From contig JAEYNZ010000086.1 of the NCBI GenBank assembly GCA_023412195.1, forward strand, positions 1 to 42,476: a stretch of 42,476 bases of DNA, given 5' to 3'. How positions within the stretch are numbered: the stretch's first letter is position 1; every line of letters starts with the position of its first letter. The notes beneath the pieces are model-generated. The model did no database searches. It had not been told where the DNA came from and worked only from the letters and a program-made list of their open reading frames with translations. The DNA is from Bacteroidota bacterium. Its GTDB lineage: Bacteria > Bacteroidota > Bacteroidia > Bacteroidales > Prolixibacteraceae. Positions 16,213-23,430 of the stretch are shown here, piece by piece. The position numbers were made by a program, and so were the translations under genes.

Positions 16213-17124
16213 ATGTGGAAGGTTATGAAGGTAATGCAGGAACATATCGATTTTCCGCTTAGAACAGCGGTTAAGGTAAAATGGCAGAAAAAGCTTCATT
16301 TCACTTATCCATGGCACTTTCACAGTGAGTTCGAAATATTGTATGTAATAGAAGGTTCGGGGACCAGTTTTGTTGCCGACAGTGTGGAGCCATTTTATTC
16401 AGGTGACCTGGCCATTATGGGAAGCAACCTTCCTCATTTTTGGAGAAGCGATGAAAAATATCATGCAGAGAACAACAAGGACAACATTAATTATATTGTC
16501 ATTCAGTTTCAGGCCGAGTTGTTCAGGGATTCAATTTTAAATTATCCCGAGTTTCATCTTTTAAAACAGTTTTTCAGCAAGGCCTCCCGGGGCATCAGGT
16601 TTCTGCCTCCATTCTCTGCAAAGGCAGGTAAGCATATTATTAAAATTGCCCAAAGCTCAGGTATTGAACGGGTGGTGGCATTGGTGCTTTTGCTTGATTC
16701 CATGTCAAAAACTGATCAGTACAGGGTCCTTGCCGGTGAACTCTATCAGCAGCAGAATCACGATTTCACCGACGACAGGCTTACCAAAGTACTGCATTTT
16801 ATCAATACCAGTTATCAGCAGAAGATTGACCTGAATCAGGTAGCTGATATTGCCAACCTCCATCCTTCGGCATTTTGCAGGTTCTTTAAAGAGAAAACAG
16901 GAAAGTCCCTTTCTGAATACCTTGCCGATATGCGGATCAGCTACGCCTGTAAACTTTTATCAGAAGGTAAACTTGCAGTATCACAGATCTGTTTTGAAAG
17001 CGGTTTTAACAACCTCAGCAATTTTAACCGTACCTTTAAAAAGCAGACTAAACTGACTCCTACTGAATATTATCAGCACTTTCATGCTGTTATGCATCCT
17101 GAAAAAGTGCCCGTACTGGAATAA
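16213..17124 (+). CDS. AraC family transcriptional regulator with N-terminal cupin
   Basis: A 303-residue regulator. The N-terminal half has a cupin-like sensing domain (HFHSEFEILYVIEGSGTSFV, then YSGDLAIMGSNLPHFW). The C-terminal hundred residues carry the double helix-turn-helix of AraC proteins, with the recognition region LNQVADIANLHPSAFCRFFK and the signature CFESGFNNLSNFNRTFKK. Such proteins sense a sugar and activate nearby genes. Its divergent placement, 129 bases from the URO-D operon start, makes that operon and possibly susCD the likely targets. In-frame ATGs at codons 5 and 8 are alternative starts. The stop is 13 bases from the end of the convergent GH16 gene. Confidence 0.95.
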   Translation: MWKVMKVMQEHIDFPLRTAVKVKWQKKLHFTYPWHFHSEFEILYVIEGSGTSFVADSVEPFYSGDLAIMGSNLPHFWRSDEKYHAENNKDNINYIVIQFQAELFRDSILNYPEFHLLKQFFSKASRGIRFLPPFSAKAGKHIIKIAQSSGIERVVALVLLLDSMSKTDQYRVLAGELYQQQNHDFTDDRLTKVLHFINTSYQQKIDLNQVADIANLHPSAFCRFFKEKTGKSLSEYLADMRISYACKLLSEGKLAVSQICFESGFNNLSNFNRTFKKQTKLTPTEYYQHFHAVMHPEKVPVLE

Positions 17125-17137
17125 TTCTAAATGTAGA

Positions 17138-18244
17138 TTAGTAATCTGATCCCTTCACTTCAATATCTTTTGAAGCATAAAATGTTTCTCCGGACGGCAT
17201 CTTAAAGCGAAAATAGATTTTTCCATTACCGGTAGAATCTCCTATAGGCGTTATCATTGCCTTTGTCCCTGTACCTGTTGTTCTTCCTGAAAACAATGCT
17301 TCGGGTGCAAGTTCCCAGGTGATATTTGTGGCAGCTGTATCTACATCGAGAATGGCCGGAACAGTTTCCGTAATTACATCGGGACATGTTATTTCGGGCG
17401 CAAGGAAAAATTCCCTTACCCTTACATTGTGAAATATGGATGTCTGAGGCGTGACAATGCTTTCGGAACGGGATAATAATCTTCCGAACCTTACAATCTG
17501 CTGGCTTAAAACCACATGTTGTGGAAGTTTGGGATACCAGTGCTGGCCGGTATTTTCGACTACTTTTAACAGGATGTTGTCTACCCAGAATTCAATTCCC
17601 GATGGGGTCCATACTCCCTTAAAAGTATGGGTTCCGCCCCATTCGAAAGGGTGTCTTTCAAATTCATGGGAAGTATGGGGCAGACAATTCACAGGGTAGT
17701 ACCAGATGTTGTTATCGAGGGTTGGGTTCCTGCGGTTAGCTTTCATTTCAACAATATCGATTTCAGGCCTTTCAGTTTCAAAGCACATGGCTTGGCTGTA
17801 CAGCCAGAAGGCAGGGAATGAACCCCTGTCGTAGGCAAAGGTGGCACTGCATTCAAAAATCCCGTATGAAAATGCTTCATGGGTAATAACTTCTGCAGCA
17901 AGATAATCGGCTGTAATGACAGAATCACCACCAGGTGACCATGTTGTAGTTGTAAATCCCGGATAACTGAGCATCGACAACTGCAGGCTGCCACCTGATT
18001 GATTAACAGTAGCCAATGTGTCGGCAAAGATGTAAAGATTGTCTTTCTTTAGATTTGTAATGACCTTCCACACATCCCGGTCCAGTTCATCTGCATCGAA
18101 ATTCTCGATGAGCCTGGTTTGCATGTAGTACGGATTTTCAAGCCGGGGATAAGTTTGTGAGTACGTGATGAAAGGATAAAAAATCAGTGTTAAATAAAGA
18201 GTTATAATAAGGGAGATGAATTTTCCTTTGAAGTACAATTTCAT
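17138..18244 (-). CDS. Secreted GH16-like glycoside hydrolase
   Basis: A 368-residue exported protein with N-terminal signal (SLIITLYLTLIFYPFITYSQ). The GH16 jelly-roll shows YGIFECSATFAYDRGSFPAFWLY (about 128-150) and the catalytic motif EIDIVE (161-166: nucleophile E161, D163, acid/base E166). GGTHTFKGVWTPSGIEFWVDN follows, as expected for the family. The final 90 residues look like an extra beta-sandwich. GH16 enzymes cut beta-1,3/1,4-glucans, galactans or xyloglucan; the substrate cannot be fixed here. It is convergent with the AraC gene and may be co-transcribed with the small protein gene starting at 18959, 76 bases upstream. Confidence 0.85.
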   Translation of the reverse strand: MKLYFKGKFISLIITLYLTLIFYPFITYSQTYPRLENPYYMQTRLIENFDADELDRDVWKVITNLKKDNLYIFADTLATVNQSGGSLQLSMLSYPGFTTTTWSPGGDSVITADYLAAEVITHEAFSYGIFECSATFAYDRGSFPAFWLYSQAMCFETERPEIDIVEMKANRRNPTLDNNIWYYPVNCLPHTSHEFERHPFEWGGTHTFKGVWTPSGIEFWVDNILLKVVENTGQHWYPKLPQHVVLSQQIVRFGRLLSRSESIVTPQTSIFHNVRVREFFLAPEITCPDVITETVPAILDVDTAATNITWELAPEALFSGRTTGTGTKAMITPIGDSTGNGKIYFRFKMPSGETFYASKDIEVKGSDY

Positions 18245-18320
18245 TTCAAACAGACCATATTTTTTATAGTAACAAATTTCCTGGGTGCAGGTTTTTATAA
18301 CACATTTATGAAATATGGAT

Positions 18321-18959
18321 TTATTTACCTAAGCGGGCTCCCAAACTCAAACCATACCAGGGATATACATTTAAACTGGTACGTTCCGTTTTATGAATTC
18401 TTACTCCGGCAACAGGGGAAATCCCTAACAATAATCCGGATGATTGGTAAACATTTCTTGTCAGGCCAAGCTGCAAATCCCAAAAGAACTTATCGTAATC
18501 TATTTTTTCCGGATATGTTTTGTCGCCCATAGAATCAGTCAGATCAAATATGAAATACCTTCCACCTGTTAAACCAATATAAAAAGAATTGAACAGGAAT
18601 CTTGTTAACCTTTTTTCAAGCCTGAGCGGGATACCCATGCAAAAATATTTCAATTCACGGGTATAATAACCCCTGCCAGGCCGCCACATAAACCCATCAT
18701 ATATTGTATGTGAAGTAAGTTCTTCCCATTTATTATTTCCTGTTTGTGCCATAATGCCACCTGAAATCAGGAACTTATCCGACAGTGAAATATAATAAAG
18801 TGCTTCAATAGAAGGATCCAGAGAATATTTATATTCGTTGGAGCGGCGGTAAGGATGAATGAGTAAAAATCTATATTCAAAGCCATTTTTTTTCTCCTGT
18901 CCCTTCAATTCAGGCATAAAAAAAAGACCTGTTAAAATTAAAATGAAGATGGTACGCAT
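18321..18959 (-). CDS. Predicted envelope beta-barrel protein of unknown function
   Basis: A 212-residue protein with a signal peptide (MRTIFILILTGLFFMPELKGQ). The rest is rich in alternating aromatic and hydrophobic strands, e.g. ALYYISLSDKFLISGGIM, FNSFYIGLTGGRYFIF, GLLLGISPVAGVRI and a C-terminal YGLSLGARLGK, which resembles small Bacteroidota outer-membrane beta-barrels. I do not recognise a named family. It shares orientation with the GH16 gene downstream and is divergent from the GH2 gene (157-bp gap). Confidence 0.7.
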   Translation of the reverse strand: MRTIFILILTGLFFMPELKGQEKKNGFEYRFLLIHPYRRSNEYKYSLDPSIEALYYISLSDKFLISGGIMAQTGNNKWEELTSHTIYDGFMWRPGRGYYTRELKYFCMGIPLRLEKRLTRFLFNSFYIGLTGGRYFIFDLTDSMGDKTYPEKIDYDKFFWDLQLGLTRNVYQSSGLLLGISPVAGVRIHKTERTSLNVYPWYGLSLGARLGK

Positions 18960-19057
18960 GGTTTCAGGTTTTTATACTAAAGTTCCTGATTTCTAACCAC
19001 AATAACAAGTTTATTCCATACTTTTTACCTGAAAAGTGCGACTTCTTGCTTAAAATG

Positions 19058-19090
19058 TTTAATTAACTTTTATAGTTTTTATTAGCTTTG
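19058..19090 (+). promoter_or_regulatory. Bacteroidota-type promoter of the GH2 gene
   Basis: TAGCTTTG at 19083-19090 matches TAnnTTTG exactly, and TTTA (19058-19061) sits 21 bp upstream as an approximate -33 box. The start site would be near 19097, 20 bases before the ATG. Confidence 0.6.
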
Positions 19091-19116
19091 TTTAAAAGTA
19101 CTTAAAACCTTTTACT

Positions 19117-22100
19117 ATGAACCGCTGTATTTATGCACTTCTGCTTTTCTGTTTTTCTTCACAGGTTTTATTTTCACAGGAGGTGGAGTTTCTTCCCACC
19201 GACTGGCAGAACCCTGCAGTTTTTGAAAAAGGACAGACTGCCCCGCATGCATTTCATGTTCCTTATTCTTCAAGGGAGGCTGCAATAAAAAATGATAAGG
19301 CTTCAAGCGGAAATTTCGTATTGCTGAACGGGAAATGGAAGTTTAAACTGGTTGAAACAGTGGCTGAGGTTCCGCAGGGGTTCTGGGATCCCGGGTTCAA
19401 TGTAAAAGGTTGGGATGAAATCACTGTGCCGTCCAACTGGCAGATGGAAGGTTATGATCATCCGAAGTTCAGGAACATTGCCCTTACATTTGAAACCAAT
19501 CCTCCTCATATTCCCGAATATTTTAACCCGGTTGGATGTTATAAAAGAACCTTCAATGTTCCTGCAGGATGGAAAAACAAAGAGGTTATGCTCCGCTTCG
19601 AAGGTATCAAATCGGCCTCATACATTTGGGTAAATGGCAAAAAGGCAGGGTACAACCAGGGCGGTTTTGAACCTGCTGAATTCAATATCACTCCCTTCAT
19701 AAAAAGCGGCCGCAACGACCTTTCGGTGCAGGTGATCCGTTTTTCCGATGGCTCATACCTGGAAAATCAGGATATGTGGCGCCTTTCAGGAATCTTCAGG
19801 GACGTGAAACTTTTTGCGCTTCCAAAAACCCATATTCATGATTTTTATGTGGTGACCGATCTGGATAAAGAATACAGGAACGCCACCCTTGCGGTGGAAA
19901 CAGATATCCGCAATGCCAATCCTACAACATCAGGAGTCACTTTGGAAATCGATGTGCTCGACAACCAGGGGAAATCAATTCTCAATGAGGGCCTGCAAAC
20001 GATGCAGGTTGACCTGAATGCAGGAGAGTTAAAGAAAGTTTCAATCTCTGCTCTTATTGAGAATCCCTTAAAATGGTCGGCTGAGTTTCCAAACCTGTAC
20101 ACCCTTTTGTTCCATCTGAAAGACAACAATGGCCGGACGCTGGAAGCCTTTACCCACAGGCTTGGCTTCAGGGAGATTGAAATGAAGGACAATGTGCTGA
20201 TGGTAAATGGTATTCCCGTAAAATTCAATGGTGTGAACAGCCACATGCACCACCCCGAGCATGGTCAGGCAGTGCCGCTTGAAACTTTATGGCAGGACCT
20301 TGTAATCATGAAGCAGTTTAACATCAATTGTGTCCGCACATGCCATTATCCACCAACGCCTGAATACATTAAAATGGCTGATGAAATCGGGATGTACATT
20401 GTTGATGAGGTGGGCGTGGAAGCACATGCCAATGAATACCTGTCGGAAGATCCTGCCTGGACCGAGATGTACCGCGACCGCAGCCGCAAACTGGTGTACC
20501 GCGACCGCAACCATGCTTCGGTGGTGATGTGGAGTGCGGGGAATGAGTCGGGTAGTGGATTCAACATCGATGAGGTTATCAAAACAGGCCTTGCCATCGA
20601 TCCTTCACGTCCATACTGGATGTATGGCGGCAACGACTTCTATATTCCATACGAACATATTGTGGGCCCGCGCTACTGGATACCCTATCAGGTAAAAGCA
20701 CTGGCTGAAGGAAAAGTTCTGCCACCCGACGACCAGCGCCCTTCATTCATGGATGAATATCTTGCTGCAACTGGCAATGGGCTGGGCGGTATGGATGAAT
20801 ACTGGGAACTTATATGGAAGTATCCGCGCCTGACGGGTGGTGCTATCTGGGACTGGATCAGTCCCGGCATCAATACCCCCCGCTGGGTACTGCCTGACCT
20901 TTCGCCTGCAAAGAACGACGGGCAGATTATGGGAAGGCCTGTTTTCACTGATGGCAGGAATGGCCGCGGAATGGAATTCTCAGGACATGACGACTGGATA
21001 GAGTTTTACCGCCACCCCAGCCTGGATATCACGGGCAACCAGTTAGCTATTGGGTTCTGGGTAAAACCGTTTGAAATTCCCCAACCCAATACTTTTCTTA
21101 TGAAGGGAACCCATCAGTATGGAATCAGGATGGATACTCCTCAGAGCCTGGAATTCTATATTCACAGCGGAAGAAGAATTTCTGTGAAGGCGAAGGTGCC
21201 TGAGAACTGGTATGGCGACTGGCATCATGTGGCCGGAATTTATGATGGTGAAAAACTTGTACTGTATATCGATGATAAGATTGCCGGAGAAGAAAAGTTT
21301 TCAGGCAACATAAGCGATACCCCTTTCCCGCTCTGCATCGGACGTGATGCGAACGCTCATGATCAGGGTGAATATTCAGGACGCATGTCTAAGATGGTCA
21401 TAGATGATGTACGGATATTTGATAAGGCGGTGTCACTTTCGGATTTGAAATCCGGCACCTCAGGGGCAGTGCTGGCTCTCGATTTCGAGAGCGACAGCAG
21501 GGGAGAGGATTTTTTTGCAGTCGGACTGGGTGGCAGAACTTATGGCATCATCTGGCCCGACCGCGAAATTCAACCTGAGATTTACCAGATCAAGAAATCA
21601 GGACAGCCGGTGGGATTTGAAATGCTCAATGCTGAAAAAGGTATCCTGAAAATCATCAACCGCCACCAGTTTAAAAACCTTTCTGATTATGCTGCAACCT
21701 GGGAACTGAAAGCAAACGGCAAAACCATCGGGCAGGGACAGCTAGCAGTTGACCTGCCGGCACAGCAGTCGAAAGAGGTGGCCGTGCCTGTGGGGAATCT
21801 TCCTGCTACAGATGAAGAGCTGATCATGCTTGTATCCTTTAAACTGAAAGAGAAAATTTCATGGGCGGATCCAGGCCATGAAATTGCATGGGAGCAGTTT
21901 ATTCTATCAGGATCGCATATAACCGCTCAGCAACAGGCAACCGGAAAACTGGCTTTCAGTGAAAATGAAAAGGGAGTTACTGTTGAAGGGGCTAATTTCA
22001 GGTACACATTTGACAGGGAAACAGGTATTCTCAGTTCCATACAGGTGAATGGATCAGAGTACCTTGAAGCAGGCCCTGAATTCAATGTCTGGAGGGCACC

Positions 22101-22884
22101 CCTGGCCAATGATATCGATCCGTGGGGAAGCCATAACTTCAGTCAGCGAAACTTCACCCCGGGTTACGGGCGCAGCATCGATAACCAGTTACGGACTTTG
22201 GGCATGCGCGATATGACATCTGAGGCCGGTGAAGTTTCAGTTGTGCAGATAACTGATGATGAGGTGCAGGTTAAAATCTCAGCATTCACACATTCTTCCA
22301 TCCCACGGTCAGTGAGGATATGGAATTACAGGTTCTCATCAGGCTTCGAACGCAACGAAGTATGGACGGTAAAAAGCGATGGCACCATTCAGCTTGAACA
22401 GGAAATTATCCCCCACGGGCCAATGCCCGACATGCTCCAGAAAGCCGGGCTGCAGTTCCAACTGCCCAAGGCCTTCAGCAATGTGGAATGGTATGGACGT
22501 GGCCCGTTTGAAGCCTACCCTGACCGAAAGACAGGCGCCAAAGTGGGTATCTATAAGTCCAACGCCGATGAAATGTATGTGCCCTATATCATCCCGCAGG
22601 AACATGGCAACCGCACCGATGTGCGCTGGCTCAGGGTAGAGGATGTGCAGGGCAGGGGACTGATGATCAGCAGCGACGACCTTCTCAACTTCAGCCTGCA
22701 TAAGTACACCACCGACAACGTTGACAGGGCCATGTACACCTACCAATTGGAAGATGCACCTAATACCATCCTGAATGTCGACTATGAAATGACAGGGGTG
22801 GGTGGCACAGCCATAAGGCAGCTGGAGAAATACCGCGTCATGCCGGGGGTAAAGAAGTATAAACTGATGATTAACCCTTTTTAA
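19117..22884 (+). CDS. Secreted GH2 beta-galactosidase-like enzyme with an inserted LamG domain
   Basis: A 1255-residue exported enzyme (signal MNRCIYALLLFCFSSQVLFS). Domains: GH2 sugar-binding (about 65-235, WDEITVPSNWQMEGYDHP), immunoglobulin-like (240-350) and TIM barrel (355-600). The acid/base is E477 in SAGNESG; the nucleophile is E547 in SFMDEYL. The barrel ends with GGAIWDWISPG, and then a LamG/concanavalin-A-like jelly roll (about 605-775, LAIGFWVKPFEIP, WHHVAGIYDG, IDDVRIFDKAVS) is inserted before the barrel's closing segment resumes at FFAVGLGGRTYGIIWPDREIQPE. The C-terminal part holds the beta-galactosidase small-chain domain (GRGPFEAYPDRKTGAKVG). The insert probably binds glycan. 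Both catalytic glutamates are kept, so activity is expected; the sugar is not certain. Confidence 0.95.
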   Translation: MNRCIYALLLFCFSSQVLFSQEVEFLPTDWQNPAVFEKGQTAPHAFHVPYSSREAAIKNDKASSGNFVLLNGKWKFKLVETVAEVPQGFWDPGFNVKGWDEITVPSNWQMEGYDHPKFRNIALTFETNPPHIPEYFNPVGCYKRTFNVPAGWKNKEVMLRFEGIKSASYIWVNGKKAGYNQGGFEPAEFNITPFIKSGRNDLSVQVIRFSDGSYLENQDMWRLSGIFRDVKLFALPKTHIHDFYVVTDLDKEYRNATLAVETDIRNANPTTSGVTLEIDVLDNQGKSILNEGLQTMQVDLNAGELKKVSISALIENPLKWSAEFPNLYTLLFHLKDNNGRTLEAFTHRLGFREIEMKDNVLMVNGIPVKFNGVNSHMHHPEHGQAVPLETLWQDLVIMKQFNINCVRTCHYPPTPEYIKMADEIGMYIVDEVGVEAHANEYLSEDPAWTEMYRDRSRKLVYRDRNHASVVMWSAGNESGSGFNIDEVIKTGLAIDPSRPYWMYGGNDFYIPYEHIVGPRYWIPYQVKALAEGKVLPPDDQRPSFMDEYLAATGNGLGGMDEYWELIWKYPRLTGGAIWDWISPGINTPRWVLPDLSPAKNDGQIMGRPVFTDGRNGRGMEFSGHDDWIEFYRHPSLDITGNQLAIGFWVKPFEIPQPNTFLMKGTHQYGIRMDTPQSLEFYIHSGRRISVKAKVPENWYGDWHHVAGIYDGEKLVLYIDDKIAGEEKFSGNISDTPFPLCIGRDANAHDQGEYSGRMSKMVIDDVRIFDKAVSLSDLKSGTSGAVLALDFESDSRGEDFFAVGLGGRTYGIIWPDREIQPEIYQIKKSGQPVGFEMLNAEKGILKIINRHQFKNLSDYAATWELKANGKTIGQGQLAVDLPAQQSKEVAVPVGNLPATDEELIMLVSFKLKEKISWADPGHEIAWEQFILSGSHITAQQQATGKLAFSENEKGVTVEGANFRYTFDRETGILSSIQVNGSEYLEAGPEFNVWRAPLANDIDPWGSHNFSQRNFTPGYGRSIDNQLRTLGMRDMTSEAGEVSVVQITDDEVQVKISAFTHSSIPRSVRIWNYRFSSGFERNEVWTVKSDGTIQLEQEIIPHGPMPDMLQKAGLQFQLPKAFSNVEWYGRGPFEAYPDRKTGAKVGIYKSNADEMYVPYIIPQEHGNRTDVRWLRVEDVQGRGLMISSDDLLNFSLHKYTTDNVDRAMYTYQLEDAPNTILNVDYEMTGVGGTAIRQLEKYRVMPGVKKYKLMINPF

Positions 22885-22911
22885 TAGGGAATAAATCATT
22901 AAATTAGATGT

Positions 22912-23229
22912 ATGAAGGCTAATAATGATTTATTGATCAGAATAACCAGATCGGTCAGGGAAATTGAACCGGATGCGATTGTAATTCTATATGGCTCCTT
23001 TGCCCGTGGAGAAAATAAACCTCATTCTGATATGGATATATTGATTCTGCTCAATAAAAAGAAAATTACCGGGGAGGATGAAGTACGGGTAAAATATCCG
23101 CTATATGATATTGAATTTGAAACCAGGCAGGTCATAAGTCCTCTTGTACTGGCTAAAATTGATTGGGATACCCGGCATAGAATTACCCCTTTTTATAATA
23201 ATACTAAGCGGGAAGGAGTAGTTCTATGA
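22912..23229 (+). CDS. MNT-type nucleotidyltransferase (antitoxin of a HEPN/MNT pair)
   Basis: A 105-residue minimal nucleotidyltransferase. The motif GSFARGENKPHSDMD (28-42) is the GSx(x)RG...SDxD signature with metal ligands D40 and D42. Proteins of this type pair with a HEPN ribonuclease and often silence it, by AMP transfer in studied cases. Its stop codon overlaps the ATG of the next gene (ATGA at 23226-23229), as in intact MNT-HEPN operons. The partner is truncated here, so this gene may be an orphan. It starts 27 bases after the GH2 gene, in the same direction. Confidence 0.9.
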   Translation: MKANNDLLIRITRSVREIEPDAIVILYGSFARGENKPHSDMDILILLNKKKITGEDEVRVKYPLYDIEFETRQVISPLVLAKIDWDTRHRITPFYNNTKREGVVL

Positions 23230-23390
23230 ATGAGGACCATAGAAATGAACTTATCCAATATAGAATGAAAAGGTCACAGGATACCTTTCAGGAGGTACAC
23301 ATTCTTATTGATAATAAATTATGGAACACCGCTGTGAATAGCGGCAGCATTTTTATTCAAAATGTCTTGTTACGGGTTAAACTTTTATAA
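23226..23390 (+). pseudogene. Truncated HEPN-domain toxin remnant
   Basis: Overlapping the MNT stop by 4 bases, this frame encodes 54 residues: the start of a HEPN protein (NELIQYRMKRSQDTFQEVHI, then DNKLWNTAVN), after which similarity stops and SGSIFIQNVLLRVKLL leads to TAA. Intact HEPN partners run to roughly 120-140 residues, with a helix beginning RLYYA just after AVN and the RxxxxH nuclease motif further on, all missing here. The loss seems to be a deletion joining the upstream region of the GH9 gene, not a simple frameshift, since other frames show no continuation. Confidence 0.75.
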
Positions 23391-23430
23391 CTTATATTCG
23401 CAAAATACGAAGCATTAAAACAACTTTAGC

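Noticed and set aside
17134..17146. AGATTAGTAATCT palindrome between the AraC and GH16 genes as a terminator
   Set aside because: Weak AT-only stem overlapping the GH16 stop, with no T-run.
22339..22899. 186-codon minus-strand frame inside the GH2 gene
   Set aside because: Antisense shadow of the conserved beta-galactosidase C-terminal domain.
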